Shown one piece after another: positions 10,140 through 23,238 of a DNA stretch of 64,000 nucleotides. The notes under the pieces are model-generated. The model was not told the origin of the DNA, did no database searches, and saw only the letters and a list, made by a program, of their open reading frames with translations. This stretch comes from Populus alba (lineage: Eukaryota > Streptophyta > Magnoliopsida > Malpighiales > Salicaceae): NCBI RefSeq assembly GCF_005239225.2, contig NC_133295.1, positions 10,416,001 to 10,480,000 on the forward strand, read 5' to 3'. Numbering within the stretch: the stretch's first letter is position 1; each line of letters starts with the position of its first letter. The position numbers were made by a program, and so were the translations under genes.

Positions 10140-12880
10140 AACCACTCTCGTTAATGATTGACCTTTCGGCTATCGCTGGTAGCAGACAAGATGTCTTGAC
10201 AATAATTTTGTACTTAGCAATCATTAACAATACAAACCTTAATTTATTTTTCTTATTTGTATAATTATGACTGCATCAGCTAATTAAAGTAGCAGGTAAA
10301 TTTCCGAGGATTGTAATTCTTGGTTTTCTAACTCACTGGGCGAGGTGAGAAAAACAAAAATCCAAGCTAGCTAGCTCCTTGGATTTACAAAGAAAAATGG
10401 TTGGTAAGAACATTCTAATTGTGCCACAATGCATTCCCTATTTCTGCATTTCAGCAATTAATTTCAATAGACTTCAATAATTTCTTCATACAAGGCATCA
10501 AGACTACATCCCCACTTGATGCAAGTTCTTTTCGCAATAAACTGTCTGAGAGAAATTTATTTAGGTGGCCAAATAATTTTTGTTTTTGTATTAGAATCTA
10601 TATATAATTGTGATTCGATTCTCATACTTGTAAAAATTAAAATAACTTATTTTTTATTTATAAAAACCTGTTTTTTTATTATTTATTTTATATGTAAAAA
10701 TCAATTTCTCAATAGTTTTGATAAAATACATATTTAAAATAAAAACAACTAAAAATATTTTTTAAATTTATTTTTTTAAACAACAACCACAAAAAACTTA
10801 CCAAACCCATATTAAAACCAATCAAGGACATGTAACACATTTAATTTCCTCAAAAACTAAAATTATAACAACGCATGAAGAAAGAAAACAAAGCCCTCAT
10901 TTGAGATCATTTTAAGTGAATGTGATCATATGCTACTGTTTTTAGAAACGTGGGTGATCAACCTGTATTTCTAATAAATTTAAATTATTATTATTTTATG
11001 AAAAAATAGTTTATATTTTATGTTTTGAATAAAATTACCACAACCACACTACCAAATGGGTATATTATTTTAATAAAAAAAAATACTTTAAAAAATAAAA
11101 AAATCACACTACCAGACAGTTATAGTTTGCAAAAGCCGTCCCTGGAAAAGGAAAGTAGCTTGTCTTCATCGCCAAACTAGGGTTATCCTCTACGTGGTTG
11201 CATTCTTTGGATCTCTCTCTGAAGGTCCACAGCCCTTTCACTTCAACGTACGAATATTGCTCTCACTGATGCATGGTGACAACTTACAGCATTATCAATT
11301 TGATCCTCCTGTTGATTGCTCGACAATTCTTTTCAGGATTGCGTTTTGATTCTCGATTTGTCATGGGAATGCTTCTAGATCTAGAATTTGACTCATCTAA
11401 AAACATGCTACGAGTTAACAAAAACAACTATATATGGTAATTAATCTTAGTGCTTCTCATGTAATTGTAATAAATTATTGTGTGTAATTTTGATTTGTTT
11501 AATTGATCGTCCTACCGTCAATAGCCAAGAAATAATTCGGGTTCCTTGCGCTAGAAGTCAAATACCACACAGTCAAGCCAATCAAGAGGCACACAAGGAG
11601 GAAGAATCTCTATTTTTCTTTCCATGTTATATCCTAGCCTCACATGTTAGGGCAAAATTTCCCTTCTCATGCGTGCTTTCATAAAGGCTCAAATCTTGAT
11701 GATGTTAGGCTTATAGAAATTGAATGAAAGTTACAAGTTCTTAGGGAGGATCTGATATAATTAGATGAAGATTTGACACAAATAAATTATGTAAATGGTT
11801 TAGTAGATATATTTTTTAATAAAGAATTGAATAGATTTATATTCAAGAAAAAATTAAGTCACATCAAACTAAATTAGCAGTTTAAAACAAAAATAATTAT
11901 AAATATAATTTTTAGATCAAATTTAAATTTTGTCAAATGATTTTAAAAATAATTTTCTTATGGGTGATTCTAGTTCTAACACAACCAAGTACTTTATTGG
12001 ATCGATCACTGGATCTCTTAAAATTAGATCAGAAGTTGCTCTCTGAGCTAATTTTGTTATTTTTTTTTATGATTTTTTCATAATTATTATTTTATTTCAG
12101 ATTTTGTTTTAATTTGTTTTATACTTTTCAACTTTAAATTGCTTCCTAGCAAGTAAGAGTTGAGTTTTCTGATCTATTTAAAGATATTGTAAACCTTATC
12201 GTGTAATATTTAATTTTCAAAAAATAAAATTATAAATTTAGAGTTTATATATCAACCCTCTTCACTTGTTTAATTGCCCATGTTTTCTAACCTCGTTATT
12301 TTCCCCATAGCATAGCATCCGAATGCATCAAATTTTATTTAAAATTTATTGTATTTCCAAGCATTGAGTTTATGAAAATTTAAGTAGCTTAAAACATGCA
12401 GCGCTGCAAGTTACAACTTACCATCACAAGATCACAAGGAAATATTCAATTGAATTGCTTGCGGATATCCTAAACGACGAGGTTTAATAAAATCTCCAGC
12501 AATAACATGTATTCACAGTTATTGAATTCACAGTCCAATGGAACTTTCATTACATGTTTGTGGGTTCCACAAAACTTGGAAACCTAACGACTGACCTAAC
12601 TTCCCTCACTATACCATAGATTATTTTATTTTATTTTTCTATTCTTTTAAATGAAATGTCAACAAGTGTCAATCTCATACTATTCTATGCTGATTCTCCA
12701 TGATATCAATGCCTAAATCGAGGTTGTATTGGCTTCAAGACGAGGAAGCTTTTGTAAAGGGACGAGGGGACCTTAACCCACTAGGGCAACACAGTGACTC
12801 CAAGCCTTCTAGCTTTTATACAAACTATATAGTATGCGTTCATGATAATAATATTTTTAAGCTGTAAAAGTGGGAGAATT
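10140..12880. other. Intergenic DNA, no gene seen
   Basis: The stretch is AT-rich and includes further copies of the short AT-rich repeat family at about 10560-10800 and 10900-11120. A less AT-rich patch at 11150-11280 has no coding signature that I recognise. Short open frames here lack codon structure or family similarity. Confidence 0.5.
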
Positions 12881-13260
12881 TGAGTGTATTTGTTTTCCTC
12901 CTGCTTTTGTATTTGTAGTGTAAAAAATCTAGAAAGATATTTGGTAATTGAAAAAATTGTATTTTATATTGTGGGACTTGTTAAAAAAATTGAGTTTGAA
13001 ATATAGTTTTTCGTGAAACAGTTTTTTATATATTTTTAATTGAATTTTTATAAAATATTATTTGCTTTTATGTTTTAAAAGTTCTTTTGAAAAGATTTAA
13101 TAATTTTTATTTTTTTTCTTCAAATTTTTTTTTAGATCATTTTAATGCTTAGATTTCAAAAATAATTTTTTTAAAAATAAAAAATATATTATTTTAATGT
13201 ATTTTCAAATAAAAAGTACTTTGAAAACAACCACAACAACTCAACTATCAAACATTTTAT
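12880..13260. repeat. AT-rich MITE-like repeat
   Basis: The segment runs from TGAGTGTATTTGTTTTCCTC to CAACTCAACTATCAAAC and contains the shared core AAATATATTATTTTAATGTA followed by TTTTCAAATAAAAAGTACTT. Opposed GTGTATTTG and CAAAC-type ends suggest a non-autonomous DNA element. No target-site duplication was resolved. Confidence 0.45.
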
Positions 13261-13942
13261 ATATATTTTTTATTATAATATAAATTTTAATCATAATTTT
13301 TACTGGAGGTTTCTTTACCCTTTGAAACATGTGGAAATAATAAATTTTAAGTGATGAGGTGTCATGGATGGATGGTGTTATTACAATTTTATTGTTAATC
13401 AATTCACTGTTTTACTTTTGATAAACTAGATTTCTCATAATTTAAGTTTATATAAAATGATAAAATTAATACCTGAATTAAATTTAAATATACCATGTAC
13501 CTAAAAGAGAAAAGAGGCTTTGTTTGTGCAACAAGTATATTTAATCTTCACTATTTTATTTATTGTTTATTATCATGTTTAATTTATTTACAATCTTTTT
13601 ATTCGAATGAGACTTTTTTTATTAATTATTTTTTCCCTAGTACCATATTGTAATAGAGAAATGAATTTCTAAAAATCAAATTCACCTTTTATATATAACT
13701 TTTTATTTAATTATTTTTTACTTGGAATATCATTGGGAAAATTTTAATAGTAAGATCTAATTATTTCAAAATAAATTATAATTAAGTGTGTATTGAGGAT
13801 TAAGAGAAAACGGTCTATCCTTAATTTTTAACAAATATAAAGTAGGATTAATCAATATTCATAAAATGGAAGAACACTACTCTTCAAATATTCATTTGTC
13901 ATCTATTATAATTATAAAGAAAACTAAAAGAGTTGGTGCTAT

Positions 13943-14311
13943 TAGGGGTGAGAAAAAAAAAACCGAAAAACCAAATTAAACCAAGAAAATCATAAAAAAT
14001 AACCGAAAAACAGAATTGTAAAAAAAAAACCGATTAAAATTTTAAAAAATTAACCAATTCAGTTCGGTTTTATAAGTCTGAAACCGAAAACACCGAATTG
14101 AACCAAACTGAACCCAAACCGAAAAACATCAGAAAAAACCGAGCTAACCCAGAAAAAATCAAGGCAAACTGGTTTGAACTGGTTTTTATTTTAAAAAAAC
14201 CAAACCGAAACCGGTCGATTTGAACAAGTTTCAGTTTTTTTAAAAAAAATTCAATTTGATTACTTTTTTTTTTTGTTAAAAATCAAACCGAACTAAAAAT
14301 AATCATCCCTA
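13943..14311. mobile_element. AACCGAA-rich MITE-like element, copy 1
   Basis: This 370-bp element begins TAGGGGTGAGAAAA and ends AATAATCATCCCTA, so the termini are imperfect inverted repeats (TAGGGGTGA against TCATCCCTA). Its body is filled with AACCGAA and its complement TTCGGTT and can fold on itself. A second copy lies at 60585-60951. It has no coding capacity. The superfamily is not determined. Confidence 0.7.
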
Positions 14312-14579
14312 GATATTACTACTATCAAAGAGTCAAAACACTAAGGAATGTAATAGTAACCCATTTTTTTTTTCTTTATCACTTGATTTTTTTTTTTTAT
14401 TTTGTTCATTTCGCATTAAGTTGAAGTGAAAATAGACATGGTGGTTTATTTCAGTTGGCTTGGTGTTGGGTTCTCACGATATTAGGATAAAAAATTGATG
14501 CTTAGTTAGTCCTAAGTTTGTGAAATAAAATGCAATTTTTATGATTGGAAATAACCGAATCTTTATAGACTGAATTTGA

Positions 14580-15190
14580 AATTGAAAGAAATGTTCAACC
14601 CTTTATTTTATATATATAAAATGCAACTTTTTTTATAAATTATTTTCTTAATTAAATTTGTTTTTTAATTTCATTCCCTCATTATTTTATTTCATTTTTA
14701 TTTTTATGTCAAATTTATTTCTTATTCCTTTAATTGTTTTTTTCTTTGGTTTTTTTTTATTTCATCCTTTAATATTAGATTTATTGAGAGTTAAGATTTA
14801 TAATGTTTTTTGATGTAGTGATCTCGATCTCATGAATCGAGTCACATGTATAAAACATTAAACTAGATTGACATTTGATTTTTTTTAAAATCTTTTTCTT
14901 ACATCAATTTCTTTTTAAGTTCCATCATTCAACATTAAGTTATAGAAGATTATGCTTTTTTTTTTAGTTTTCTTTCTGTGATTATAACTCAGTATCATGA
15001 TTCGAGTCATGAATTTTATCATGCTAACTCAAATTGACTTGAGGCTTTTATATCATTTTACTTTTATTTTTGTGTCAAATTTGATTTATATATTTTTTTT
15101 TAATTTTTTTTTGTCTTGGATCTTCTATTTTTAATGTAAAAAACTGTGTAATTTTTTTTTTATTTTACACTTAATGTTAGGTTCAAATAT
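14580..15190 (-). repeat. Degenerate tandem-module repeat, reverse orientation
   Basis: Two or three divergent modules contain a CATGAATCGAGTCA or ATGATTCGAGTCATGA core followed by an AT-rich spacer with CCATCATTCAACATTAAGTT. These are the reverse complement of the module that repeats at 28929-29600 and 54530-54830. The function is unknown and it is probably part of a Salicaceae interspersed repeat. Confidence 0.5.
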
Positions 15191-15603
15191 AAAATAATAT
15201 TGTAAAAAAAGTTTATAACAAAATTTATTAAATTAAGTGTGGATGGCAAACCTAAAACTATATAAAAAAAACCAAGCATCAAAGTTTGTCTGAAACTACT
15301 CTAACCATTGAAAAACTAACAATAAATGAAAAAAAAAAACCATGTTAGGGATAATAATGAATATTTTATCTTGTTTTATACTCTTAATCATCTTGTTTAA
15401 TAATGAATGTTTTATCTTGTTTATACACTTAATCATCTTGTTTATTTTAATTAATCTATATTACTAAAATCTTATAATAACATGCATCAATTTATTTGTA
15501 GCACAATCTCATTGTTTATTATCAAGCATTTTAATTACTTTATTTTATAGTAGTAGTAGTAGTAAAAAGTATAATATAACATAATACAACGTAGTTGAAG
15601 ACA

Positions 15604-15631
15604 AATAAAAAGTATATATATATATATATAT
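15604..15631. repeat. (TA)n microsatellite
   Basis: A short TA run follows the (TAG)n at 15548-15563. Both lie in AT-rich intergenic DNA. Confidence 0.85.
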
Positions 15632-15641
15632 TACCAGGAAA

Positions 15642-15860
15642 GCTAGTATGGAAGAAGCAATTATGGGTGTGTTGGTTCTCGTAGTGTTTTTAAAATAAAT
15701 TTAATATTTTTTTTGTTTTAAATTAATATATGTTATATTTTTTTATTTTTCTAATATATTAATGTTTAAAATAAATTTTTTAAAATAAAATAAATATATT
15801 TTTTAATATTTTTTCCAAACAAAAATCACTTTTTAAATTTACTGCTGCAATCTAACCCTC
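15642..15860. repeat. AT-rich MITE-like repeat
   Basis: The left end reads TGGGTGTGTTGGTTCTCGTA and the right end carries CCAAACAAAAATCACTTTTT and CTGCTGCAATCTAACCCTCA. The AT-rich interior shares words with the copies at 12880-13260 and 34325-34505. Boundaries are approximate. Confidence 0.45.
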
Positions 15861-16039
15861 ATTTTAAAATAGAAGCTATTTACTTTGGTGGGATGGAATT
15901 TTATTCCTTCTCCAAGTGATCAATTCAATTCATTAATGATTGAAAACTAAAATATTGGCATTATTCAGGTCAATGATTTAATTATTTTCATGTTTTATTG
16001 CAAATATTTTCTATTTAGTATTTTAAAAAAAAAAAAAAT

Positions 16040-17300
16040 TAGGCCAACCGTTGAAAGAGTATTATTTTCAGACATGGTCTCCCTCCTCCACAAGTCTCTC
16101 ATTTGTTTTATTGTGGCGTACCATAAGAGAGGCTACTATATTTATGCTTGGTCACCACACACTACCTGTAACTCTTTCACGCAAAAATCTTTCCATAGCT
16201 TCACCTTCTCTGTTTACAGTATCTCTCTCAGCTTTCTCTCTCTCTTACTTTTGACCATTTACAGCCCTCGTTTTTCAGTTGTTGTTATCTCTGTCTCCAG
16301 TTTCTTCTTTTGCTCTCTCAGGTCATGTAGTTAGTACCCCAAAACTACAATCTTGAAGGTGTTCTTATTGTTGCTTTGAAGGGTCTTTTCTTGAACAATG
16401 TGATGTTCTTTCCTCTGTTTTTGTTTAATGTCCATTTCTTAAAAACTGTTCTAAATCAATTTTCGTAGGCCTTCGATCATGGATTCTCGTCACTACAATC
16501 TTCTTCTTGTGTAGTCCATTTTCTTGGATGTTTAAGGTTGTCTACTTCTGCTAATGCCCATTTGCCTTGAATTTGTTTTAAAAAGTTGAAAGATGCAGTT
16601 TTTGATCATGGGTTTTCGTTAATTTGGTTGCTAATGTTCTGTAAGCCCTCTACCACTATAGAGCTTGGCTAAAATTTAGCTAGTTTTTCAAAATTGTAAC
16701 ATGTAATTTTAATCTCTCAACTCATTTGTTCTGTTAGTGTGCTTTTCTGGTGGACTTAGTTTTATGAAAAAGGAAGCTTTTCTTGATAATGAAGTAAAGA
16801 AAGCAGTGTTAATGGATCCAAATTTCATTGAAGTCAAACGTAAATAAGATCTGTGCATATGGAGAGAATCTGTTCTTTCCGTTAATTCAGACTCTTTTTA
16901 TTTCACTGCGGGTTCTGTTCGCTAGCATCATTGATTTTTAACTAACAGGATATCATTTCTAAACGATTCTTTGGTTCTTGATATCAAATATACCGATATC
17001 ATTCTTAATCCCTTGAAATGTAAGAATCTTTAGCTGTATATGTTTTCTCGCCTACAGGATTAAATGTATCCAAAATGGTTATTTCAGGACTTTAGTCCTG
17101 CTTTTGTTATATGTCTTTCTGCCCATAGGTTCTCATTGTTACCTTTGGGTGTTCTCCTATGCAAGTTTAGCTACCTTACTGGGCTCTCGAATTGTAAATT
17201 CGGTCGGAGTCGTGTTTTTTATATTTTATCTTAGATTAGTTTGTTGAACAAAACTCAATCCATCTTCACCGCTTCATATTCACCAAAACTCTGAGTTGTC
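16040..17300 (+). promoter_or_regulatory. Putative promoter, 5' UTR and UTR intron of the boron transporter
   Basis: A less AT-rich, pyrimidine-rich stretch at 16070-16330 (runs of CTCTCTC) looks like a plant 5' leader. It is followed by about 970 bp before the start codon at 17301, which may hold a leader intron. A possible donor is CAG|GTCATG at 16318-16325. AUG-stop pairs (ATGTAA) occur at 16701-16706 and near 17019. None of the transcript boundaries can be proved from the sequence. Confidence 0.4.
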
Positions 17301-20300
17301 ATGGAGGAGACGTTTGTTCCCTTGCGTGGAATAAAAAATGATCTTAGAGGAAGGCTTTCGTGCTACAAGCAAGACTGGAATGGTGGTTTCCGTGCTGGCA
17401 TCAGGTTTGTGACGCTTACCTGCACGTATTTAATCAAACAATTGAGATGCAATGGTTGTGATATTTACCAATTGTAGTGGTTACCATGGTGAAAGTATTA
17501 TGTCAATTTTTTAAGCAACAACTTTGGCTTTTTGCTATGCTCAATGTAACAGTTACAAATCTGATTTTATATACATATATATTTATGTCCTTCTATTTAG
17601 GATCCTTGCTCCAACAACATATATATTCTTTGCTTCGGCAATTCCTGTGATATCTTTCGGGGAACAGCTAGAAAGAGATACAGGTTGGCTGGCTTTTATA
17701 TGTTGCCACTGTCCTCTTCTATAGGTATTTCAATAGTTATCTGCTAAGTCTCCATTTTTGGTGACATGTTACAGGTGGAACTTTGACTGCAGTGCAGACT
17801 CTTGCATCCACAGCACTTTGTGGCATCAATCCATTCGATAGTTGGAGGCAGCCCCCTGCTCATACTGGGGTCGCTGACCAACAGTGTTGATGTATACATT
17901 TATGTTTGACTTTGCAAAGGACCGGAAGGACTTGGGGCCTCATCTCTTCTTAGCCTGGACAGGATGGTATATAAGAATAAAAATCTTTGTTAGCTGATAT
18001 GGCCTGTGTGGTTTCTGGTGATATTCAAGGATTTCCACTTTGTGTTCTCAGGGTTTGTGTGTTGGACAGCCTTGTTGCTCTTGCCTGCTGGCAGTATGGG
18101 TGCGCTGCTCCATAATCAACAGGTTACACGTTGTTACTGCGTGAATTATTTGGTCTTCTTATTGCAATGCTCTTTATGCAGCAGGCCATAAAGGTGAGCA
18201 CTCTTAAAGAACTCGCATCATTTTATCAGAGATCCATTTAATTTCTGAGTTAAATGTTTCCAAATGATTGTGCATGGAACTTTTAAAATTGGTTTCTTGA
18301 GAATTCTCTTAGTAGAAAATTCAAAACGCTGTGTTTTTTCTCCGAAGCACCATGAAAAGAATGTTGTAAGGTCTGCATACACTCAATTCTCAATCATAGC
18401 TTCAATTTTGGATTTGGTACCAAAGACTTGTGAGGAGTTTTCGCATACCCCAGAGGGAAAATCTTAATCAGACTGCGCTTCAACCTTCTTGGCGATTTGG
18501 GAATGGAATGTTTGCATTGGTTCTCTCCTTCGGCCTTCTTCTGACTTCACTAAGGAGCCGCAAGGCTAGATCCTGGCGCTATGGTACAGGTATTGGATAT
18601 TATTGCATTTCTTCTTTAAATTCCTAAATAGAAGGAAGATAAACTTCTTTTGCATTTTGTAGTTCAAGTTTTTACAAACAGTCATGGTCGATTAAGAACA
18701 GTTGTAGGCTTTAATGACTATTTTACCTGTTCTTTCCAATAAGTTGGAAAGTGTTAGTGATGAGTAACCCTTATGGCCATAAGCCCTGCCCCTCTTTCTC
18801 AAAATCATGCTCTTGAAAATAGTTCAAAAGGGAGGGATTCGTGTCTATCTGCCCTTCGGTGTCTGGTTTTTTTCCTTTGTAGAGTTTTGAGTTCAAACAT
18901 GTCTTGAAGAAAAGTTTCCACTTACTGTCATTATACTCAGCATCAATTGTCACTACATGTATCTCATAAACTTTTACTCACAGCTCTTCTTCATTTATTT
19001 TTGTTCATAGGTTGGCTACGAGGATTCATTGCAGATTATGGAGTTCCACTTATGGTGCTTGTGTGGACAGCCATATCATACATACCAGTTAATGATTGTT
19101 CCAAGAGGGATCCCAAGGCGGCCCCTTTTCAGTCCAAAATCCATGTCTGTTGGTGCACACTCAATTGGACAGTTCATCAAGGTGAATCCTAGAACAAAAC
19201 TTCCTTCAATATTAGATTTGCTTTAACTTGATACAGAGCTTAAGCTGTGCATTAAATCCTCCAAGTCCTGGTATGGATTTATACTTTGTTTATTTGTGCA
19301 GGAAATGGTGAAATGTGCCTCCTTTATATATAGTTGGATCATTTATTCCTGCAACCATGATTGCTGTGCTTTACTACTTTGATCATAGTGTTGCATCACA
19401 ACTTGCACAGCAAAAATACAGGAGTCAATTTGAAGAAACCATCTTCCTATCACTACGATCTTCTCTTTTGGGATTTTTAGGTAGTGTGTTATTCAGAGAC
19501 CATTTTTTCTCTCATCATGATTCTACTAAGATGGTATTCAATGCAGCACGCAGGATGAAATGTAGGCACTTCGTTTTTTTACATCTCTTCTGAATTTGAT
19601 GTGAAACAGGTTATATTGTGTGTGGTCTTATTGGCATTCTCCAATTCAAAATGGTGTAATTCCTCAGTCTCCAATGCATACGGAAAAGCTTCAGCTACAC
19701 CTGAAAAACATCAGGGTAATAAGCCGTTCAAGTTCTAAAATTACTTGTATACGTATCTGATTTGTAGAATAGAAGAGTAATTTAAATTTCTTTTACTCTA
19801 AATTTCTCTGAATCTAATTTTTAATGTTCCTAAAATACCAAGGCTGAAAGAAACATAGTCAAACCTTGTTCCTTTGCATTTCATGGATATAGTAGGCATG
19901 AGCATCCGACCATTTTTTTTATTGGCCTGAATCATTACGAGGGGCTTAAGCATGATATTTCTAGTGGAAAGTTTATGCAAAACTCTTATGTGCTTTATGG
20001 CTTCCCTGGTTGTTTACAGACTCCTTTTGTTCAATTGCACTTTTGATGGGGTTTTTTACATTTAAATGCTTCTTTGTTTCTTCCTTTGCTCTGAGTAATA
20101 AATGTCTGTGTCTATGTAATTGTACCAGTCAATGATTCTCATCATCTTTGTTTCTTTGCTTTCACACAGCTTTTGCGAAATAAACTTGTCTCAAACAGCC
20201 AGGAAAAGTTAATGGGTAAAATTCACTGTGTCAATTATACCGAAGCATGCAAGAAGCATACCAATGAAATGCGAGTACTACCCATTAGCCTATCAACAGC

Positions 20301-21981
20301 CTCCTGCCCTGGTACATTAGCCTGCTAATGATTTTTTATTTACAAGATGTTTGTTTTGTTTTCCTTTTTCTATCTTTTCCTCTCAACTTTACCTTGAAAC
20401 AGGGACTACGGGAAAGAGCTGAAAAGAATCCACAATCCAGCTGGCCTCAAGTACTGGCTACATCAATGCACCCGTTGATGAAACTGCTTTTGATGTGCAT
20501 AAAGATATAGATGACCTTTTACCAGTTGAGGTCAAAGAACAACGTCTCAGCAATCTGCTCCAGTCATTGATGGTTGGTGGCTGTGTTGCTGCTATGCCTA
20601 TTCTGAAGAAGATCCCAACCTTCAGTTCTTTGGGTTACTTTGCTTTTATGGCTGTGTGAAAGCTTACCATGGAAATCAATTTTGGGAAGGATATTATTGC
20701 TTTTTTACTGCTCCAAGCAGAAGATACAAGTGAGTGTATGCTCATACAGTCACGCCACATCCCGCTAGCTAGGAACTCTTCTATGCTTTGTTAATTATCC
20801 TTATCTTTATCCCCTATTCTTTATTTGTTTTGTCACTATGTTTGACTACAAACTTCAAGCATAACTTGTTTTTCTACTAAAATATACTGGAAGAAAATAA
20901 TTCTACAACTAATAAAACCGTATTTAAACGTGAAACCGTATAATGATGATGATGATTTGTATGTCACTGTAATCCTCAGATGAATCCGACATCTAATTCA
21001 GGTCTCCTGTGTTCCAGGGTGTTGGAGGAAATATGTCATGCTTACACTTCAATTGAGGACGGTTAACCCTCAAAACAATTGCCACCTTCACTTTGTTCAG
21101 ACAGCTTATCAGGAATGAGTTGCTTTCTATGACTTTGGCTGACATGGATTCCAATAGCTGGGGGTCCTTTTCCCACTGTTGATCATGCTTCTTGTTCCAG
21201 TGCGGCAGTATGTGCTCCCTAAGTTTTTCAAAGGAGCCCATCGTCAAGACTTGGATGCTGCAGAATATGAGGAAGCTCCGGCTGTATCTTACAACATGAC
21301 GTGGTTTTTTGAAGTATAAGTTCATCTCATTCCTTCTTTTTTGTAATTTCAGCCAGGCATGCATAGAGATAAAGGTTTTGAGAAAAATCTGGTTTTCCTA
21401 ATGCTCTTTGATGAGAATTGTTTTTGATCTGCACAATGGCCTAATCCATTTGGATTTTGCAATGTGCTAGCAATTCCGATGGGTGTTAAATTCTCACTAA
21501 CTTTTATCAAAACACATATAACTTACTTTGCATTCAGAAGTATCTGTCTTCCAGGGATCCACTCTTCTTGAGTTCTTGATGTCTGACTAAATTGATAGGA
21601 GTAACTTGAAGTTCGAATAGTCCTGAAGTTCTTTTATTTCGAATGTATGATTCTTTATGTATCTGACAGGATCAGGATCCACAAGCAAGAAATACTAATA
21701 TTGATGGTGTGGAAATTCTTGATGAAATGATCACACGAAGCCGTGGCGAGATCCGGCATACACAAAGCCCTAAAATAACAAGTTCTACTCCAGGTTCAGT
21801 GGAGGATATAAAATCTTCATATAATCCATGTCTTTCACAAAGGGCATACAGTCCACGCGCTGGTGAATTGAGGGTGGATCAGAGCCCAAGATTTTCTGGA
21901 AAGGGAGTTGAATTAAAGCAAAATCCTAGTCCTGGGCCTTCTAACCTTGGTCAAAGTAGTCACGGTTCATCATCATGCTAA
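17301..21981 (+). pseudogene. BOR1: BOR1-type boron transporter, frame-disrupted
   Basis: This belongs to the anion-exchanger-like family (SLC4-like/HCO3_cotransp) of plant borate exporters, which load boron into the xylem from the plasma membrane. Twelve exons can be placed: 17301-17404, 17601-17683, 17775-17966, 18052-18193, about 18425-18589, 19011-19181, 19302-19480, 19610-19714, 20170-20311, 20403-20729, 21018-21313 and 21670-21981. Recognisable segments are [122 protein letters not shown] and ILDEMITRSRGEIRHT. Exons 1, 2 and 12 are open. Most others carry one-base gains or losses: an extra A near 17825, a lost base in GGAGGCAGCC near 17846, a lost G in GCTGACCAACAG near 17874, a lost G near 18427, and a gain near 20655 that makes GTGTGA. 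Splice sites are kept. Clade placement (BOR1-like) rests on the N and C termini. Real decay and base-call error are both possible. Confidence 0.88.
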
Positions 21982-21999
21982 ATTCATAATTCTGGTTAA

Positions 22000-22903
22000 T
22001 TAGGTTAGTTGTCAGTATGCTCGAGAGGTCCTATGTTAAATTATGTTACCAAGTGTCTCTTGTAGGAGTGTGTTTCCTTGTGATGTCTGTTAGTGATTCA
22101 TTGTTCTCCATCTTCCAGTTATAATGATAATGAAAAATATGTCAATTTGCGCTGATGTTTCTTTGCTGCAATCTCCTCTTCCTCCCTTTCTTTTTACTGC
22201 TCTACTGTTTGTTTACTCTTATTGTTTGGCTAGGAAAGCATTTACAAGATTGAGAAGCAGAAAATGAAGGAAATTATTGGAAGAGCCTCACCATGTTTTC
22301 TATAATTTTTGGGGTAAATGCCTGACTAATGATCTAAATAAAGAATAGGAAAAAGTCATTGCCTGTTGCAGAGGGTTCTTGCAAGGGAGAAATCAGTAAC
22401 ATTCCTCTCTTCAACATTTTTTCACGAAGTGACTCTCTCTACGAATTTAAACTTCAAACTTTATGATCAAAAAGCACAAGACTTGAGAGAAGGCACTTTG
22501 AGCCAATGCATGTGAATGCAAGCTAGGAGACAATTTCTCCACCAAAAAAAACAAAAACGTTTGCTCTTCTTAAAACAAGTACCCTTCACCTAATTACTGG
22601 GAATGTTCGATCTTTTCCAACCCAGTAGGCCACTTCTTACCCCTTAACCACTGCAGCTAGCGCTCAATCGGTAAACGTGAAACTTGATTGCTTCAACGGT
22701 CTGTGTGGTTTCAAACGAGAACCCTGACCAGCATCGTTTGACAACAGAACCGTAGAGAAGGGATCATACTCATGGAATTGCTCAACACAAACAGACAGGT
22801 GTTGTTTTCTTCTGTTTGTGCTTTCTTTTTCACTTCATTTTCCAGGTTGTCTTCTAGGGTGTTAAAATCATGAACCAGTTTAAAGCCATGCAGCATGAGT
22901 CTA
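22000..22903. other. 3' flank of the boron transporter and target locus of the old Copia element
   Basis: The first 150 bases are probably the 3' UTR. The rest carries no recognised gene. On the minus strand, 22711-22890 gives an open stretch (FKLVHDFNTLEDNLENEVKK and following) that looks protein-like but matches nothing I can name. It ends at the Copia insertion point. Confidence 0.4.
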
Positions 22904-23238
22904 TGAAAGTGTTTGAATGTGTTTGTAAAGAAAATGTATACGAGAAGAAATAAGATAAAAGATAGCATCAGTTGTATTGAATTTATTTGAAAGGAATGAA
23001 TAATTCTAATTGCATACATTCCATGCAATCGTTACACATATATATTCAAAAATAGAATAACAAAATTCCAAACTTATAGCATGAAATCATGCTATGATTT
23101 GTTAACATAATAACAGGAAAACTAATTTCTAGAGACTAGGACAATAGCTTATTATTAGCATAATAATTAGAAATAACAGAAACAAAAAGATTTGTTGACA
23201 AATCCTTCTTTGACAGCTTCAACCAGCAATCTTCAACA
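22904..23238 (-). repeat. 3' LTR of the old Copia element
   Basis: This LTR has TG...CA ends (TGAAAGTGTTT...CTTCAACA in plus orientation, hence TGTTGAAG...CTTTCA for the element). It abuts the polypurine tract at 23239-23251 and the target duplication GTCTA on the left. Confidence 0.92.
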
